Of a stretch of 64,000 bases of DNA, positions 60,992-64,000 are shown one piece after another. The first letter of the stretch is position 1. Each line of letters starts with the position of its first letter. The DNA comes from Ceratorhiza oryzae-sativae (lineage: Eukaryota; Basidiomycota; Agaricomycetes; Cantharellales; Ceratobasidiaceae). The notes under the pieces are model-generated. The model worked only from the letters and a program-made list of their open reading frames with translations, had not been told where the DNA came from and did not search any database. The translations under genes were made by a program, and so were the position numbers. Location: positions 248,001-312,000 of the forward strand of contig JARWMV010000243.1 in the NCBI GenBank assembly GCA_030998015.1. The letters run 5' to 3'.

Positions 60992-63633
60992 CTAAAGCGG
61001 AATGACACGGAGCGGCAACTTCGGGAATTTAGTACGCATACCCTCTTCACTCTTGAGGTATGGGAATTGAACTCCGTATGCCTGGAATAGAAAATATGGG
61101 TACTGGGACACAAACAATCATAAACCACGACGTACCTCCCATTGCGATGGCTGCAGTTGAGATGGTTCAAATTTGAAGTTTTTCACCAATGCCGATACCA
61201 CGACCTCTAAAAATAACTCGTAAGTAGACATAACCAATCAGGCGGGTCACAACGCAACTGATCTCCAGAACGGCAAACTAATCAGACGAGTCAGCAGTCA
61301 GGTCCGCTAATTGAGAGAGGATGCATACCTTGAATCCACTATTTCACCGTGTATGCATAGTCAGAGGGGTGATTTTCTTCGGATCAGTTCTTCAATCACA
61401 CTCACATGCATCCGGTAGGCCCTCCTCCGAACGTCATCCTTTTGACCGGTGTCGTCAGATTTGTGAAACAGAAAGAGGCTTTCGCACTAACATAGACGAA
61501 TATAGCCCAGGCAGTTGGGCTCCTTCTTGCGTCACATCGTCCAATTTGCCCCCGATCCAGCGCTCCGGCAAGAACTCGTTTGCCCGATCTCCCCATATTT
61601 TCTCATAATGATTAGCCATATAGAGACTAGGCATAATACGTGTGCCTTTTTTGAGCGGAATACTCGTGATCACGCCATTTGGAGTCTCGATAGGATACTG
61701 AAGTGGAAGAACGACATCCTTCTGGCTCCTAAACCGAGGTCATTGTAAGTGGGTAAAAAGAAGCGGCGGTTATAGAATGACTTGCGTCCTAGCCAAATGA
61801 GTTACCGGGCCGAACAGGCGCAAAACCTCTCGAACGAATGCGTCCAAGTAAGGTAATTCGAGTAATGCGTCGTGATTGACGTCGTCCTTGTATTGCTCGA
61901 AATACTGTGTTATCTCCTCACGAAGTCTAACCTGTACCTGAGGACTGTCGGCCAGAATGTTGAGGATTCGAGCAACCACGGTACTGAGGGTAATTTGAGC
62001 ATGTGAACGCCTGCAAGCGGGGCTTAACCCACCTAGTCGTCTCGTGACCAGCAAATACAAACGTGCTGTCTAGGTTTAAGCGGGCAGATGGAGCCTTTCC
62101 AGTAGCAGACTCACTTCATGTGGCCGACCATCTCCTGGCGGGTGATACGACCCTCCGAACCCTGAGCCTCGTTTGCTTTCACTGCGGCCGGAATGATGAT
62201 TTAGCACTCAGAACCAAAGCCGTTAATTGGAGTTAATTACTCAGCAGAGTCATTATATCCCGTCCGCGACCGGACTGGGACGAAAGATCTTCTCCGGAGG
62301 AGATCAGGGCTTGGCGGGCTTGTAGTATCTCATCGGCCTGTGCCTTCTGGATAGATATGACCTCTTGAATCTCCTGGATGCCATTAATCGGTAGGTACTG
62401 TCGTGCCCATTTACGGAAGGCAGGTGTTCCAATTTTGAAGGCAAACGGGATATACGAAGTGTAGGGGGCAACGGCGGAAAGTACGCGCCTGACAATCACA
62501 AGGATTAGCAGCTACAATACTCAGATCATCGTAAAGCCCGTACAGACACTCTTGATTGCAATGTTGTAATCGTTTCGCTCTCCCGTGAATGAACCAAGTG
62601 AATACCCGAGGCCAGCTTCGCCGACGAGTTCCAGCGCGGCAGCAGTCGCCCATGGGAACACGTCGATCTCGTTGGAGGATGAGCATGTCTTGGATAGCTC
62701 CTTCCTGATCCCATCACAGGTCTATTTACCGAAAAGAATCAATCAATAGATTATAGATTTGTGTGGGCTCATTATACATACTCTTTCACCGATATCCATA
62801 AATATTGGCATCTGTCACAGGAGTTAATACTGAAGATAGCTTCATGCGCACATCATACCACTGAATTGGTCATTAGTATAGGGATGCAGCAGATGACAGC
62901 CGTTTCACTGACATTCACGCAGAAATTTGACGGTAAAGACTGGGTTCAATAGCTGAAATTTGACGGTCATCAGTTGGCTCATCTGGTCACTGGAATAACA
63001 TTACCTTCCGGTGGACTCGATGTTTCTCCCCTGGAAAATTATTTTTAACCTCAGTCCGACCGTTATGCGCTATGTACATACCAGCCATGCTAAACAGCCC
63101 GCCACCGAAAATGAATCCCATCATACTCGAGTGCACATTAGTCTCGTCAATCATGAATACCACACTAGGGGTTACACACAGGTTATTACCAGTAGGGCGC
63201 TCGAAATTGGCCCGATCCTTGACTAACATCGCGTGCAGAGCGGCAGGATCACATGTCCAGACTATTTCTTCCTATTACTATCGTTTAGCATATCGAAATA
63301 TGCGATTAGAAACACTAGACTCACTCCAAAGCCGGCATGGAGCTTCGCAGTTGGACCATAAGTTGAGGCCAAATGCTGATGGAACTGTGCTCCATTCGGC
63401 CCAAGGAATTTGGCAAAGTTTCCTAAATCATTGTATGAGCTTGAGTGCATAGGGGAAAGGTGGAATTAAGCATATTTACCATCCTTCCAAGTGTCTCTAG
63501 GCGGCCCAGGCAGCGGGACAAGGAGTTTACCGCGGCGAGCAAAGCGGTAGAGTAACACCAAGGATGTGCCAACTGCGAGCCAGGTCAAGGCAGAAAATCC
63601 GTAGAAAGTTGTGTCGAATATCTCAGAAAGCAT
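60992..63633 (-). CDS. Cytochrome P450, copy 2 (apparently intact)
   Basis: Paralogue of 47491-50135 on the opposite strand; start MLSEIFDTTFYG at 63633, stop at 60992. It keeps the reading frame LSSQSGRGRDIMTLLSN where copy 1 is shifted. Further motifs are AWATAAALEL-type helix, YIPFAFKIGTPAFRKWARQY, VVARILNILADSPQVQVRLR, ExxR in FVREVLRLFGPVTHLAR, IPLKKGTRIMPSLYMANHYE, FLPERWIGGKLDDV, and heme loop MTFGGGPTGCM. Substrate unknown; probably an ER-anchored fungal P450 with proline hinge LLVPLPGPPRDTW. The exon count is high (about 12) and exon edges were not all resolved. No other pathway gene is adjacent apart from the duplicated peroxin. Confidence 0.8.
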
Positions 63634-64000
63634 TTTTTTTTTGACTTGAGAAGGGCAGGCAAAACAGAATCAACCCCGACTCCTTTTATAACTCCTGCAC
63701 CCGACAAAACATCAGCATTGCTGGGTCATACAGTCATCGACCTGCATGTCATCTTTGGGGAGAAAACCGCGCGTTCGACCCTCCTATCACGTTCCGGCCT
63801 CCGAGAGATGCCCAAGAGATGCTACAGGAACTCAATGTTCCCAGAGGGAAGAGAAGTCCCGGATGTAATCCCTTTTGGCATTTATCGCTTAGCGAAACAC
63901 AATGCAGTTGCCAAGAAGAGGTTTTTCGGACACTTGTGTGAGTAAGCAAGGCACTACTTGAGACTCCAGCTATGGCTCACTCGTTCTATAGCAAGGGAAC
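63634..64000. other. Upstream region of P450 copy 2
   Basis: Matches the sequence upstream of P450 copy 1 (about 47125-47490) to the window edge. It includes a T-run directly before the ATG (minus strand A-run). No separate gene. Confidence 0.6.

Larger units (their letters stand above)
58363..64000 (-). repeat. Block Y, copy 2 (inverted, runs off the window)
   Basis: Reverse complement of about 47125-52763. It starts at a CCA/TGG microhomology shared with block X and still matches at the last base of the window, so its true end is outside. Confidence 0.92.

Overview
The window looks like the nuclear genome of a filamentous basidiomycete, most probably an agaricomycete close to Rhizoctonia/Ceratobasidium. 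The reasons are the short GT-AG introns (about 50-60 nt), the caspase (peptidase C14), F-box/LRR and proline-rich secreted gene families, and a complement of CYP51, GH18/LysM chitinase, GH76, multicopper oxidase, type B carboxylesterase and P450 genes. The placement is inferred from gene content only.

Layout. 1.26-3.52 kb: a decayed caspase-domain gene. 3.66-7.94 kb: a large FHA-domain protein with a long acidic then basic tail and two KEN motifs. 8.4-10.3 kb: mostly empty, with one weak spliced reading frame. 10.4-12.5 kb: CYP51 (sterol 14-alpha demethylase). 12.5-16.7 kb: a GH76 gene and a LysM/GH18 chitinase, both on the minus strand. 16.7-19.2 kb: no gene seen. 19.2-21.5 kb: multicopper oxidase/laccase. 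23.2-29.2 kb: three tandem F-box paralogues on the minus strand, one open and two broken. 30.2-32.3 kb: a carboxylesterase with an internal stop.

35.4-45.7 kb is an AT-rich, CpG-poor transposon island. From the outside in it holds two solo LTRs in opposite orientation (523 bp each, each with its own 5-bp target duplication), a pair of 1200-bp LTRs in inverted orientation around gag fragments, and a DNA transposon with about 286-bp terminal inverted repeats. All three catalytic acidic residues of its transposase have been changed by G-to-A at CpG sites.

The right half is dominated by a segmental duplication. Block X (32740-35131: F-box fragment and proline-rich secreted gene) recurs inverted at 54476-58365. 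Block Y (about 47125-52763: P450 and a PEX30-like dysferlin-domain peroxin) recurs inverted at 58363-64000 and runs off the window. In the first copy the order is X, transposon island, Y. In the second (read on the minus strand) Y is joined directly to X at a 3-bp microhomology that cuts off the 5' end of the peroxin gene. This circular permutation suggests passage through a circular intermediate. Between the copies lies a unique segment with the 5' end of the intact peroxin and a universal-stress-protein gene.

Many genes carry single-base indels. Some are certainly decay (transposase, F-box copies, truncated peroxin), but the frequency also fits uncorrected long-read errors, so the intact/pseudogene calls for otherwise good genes are provisional. 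No tRNA, rRNA or CRISPR array was found.
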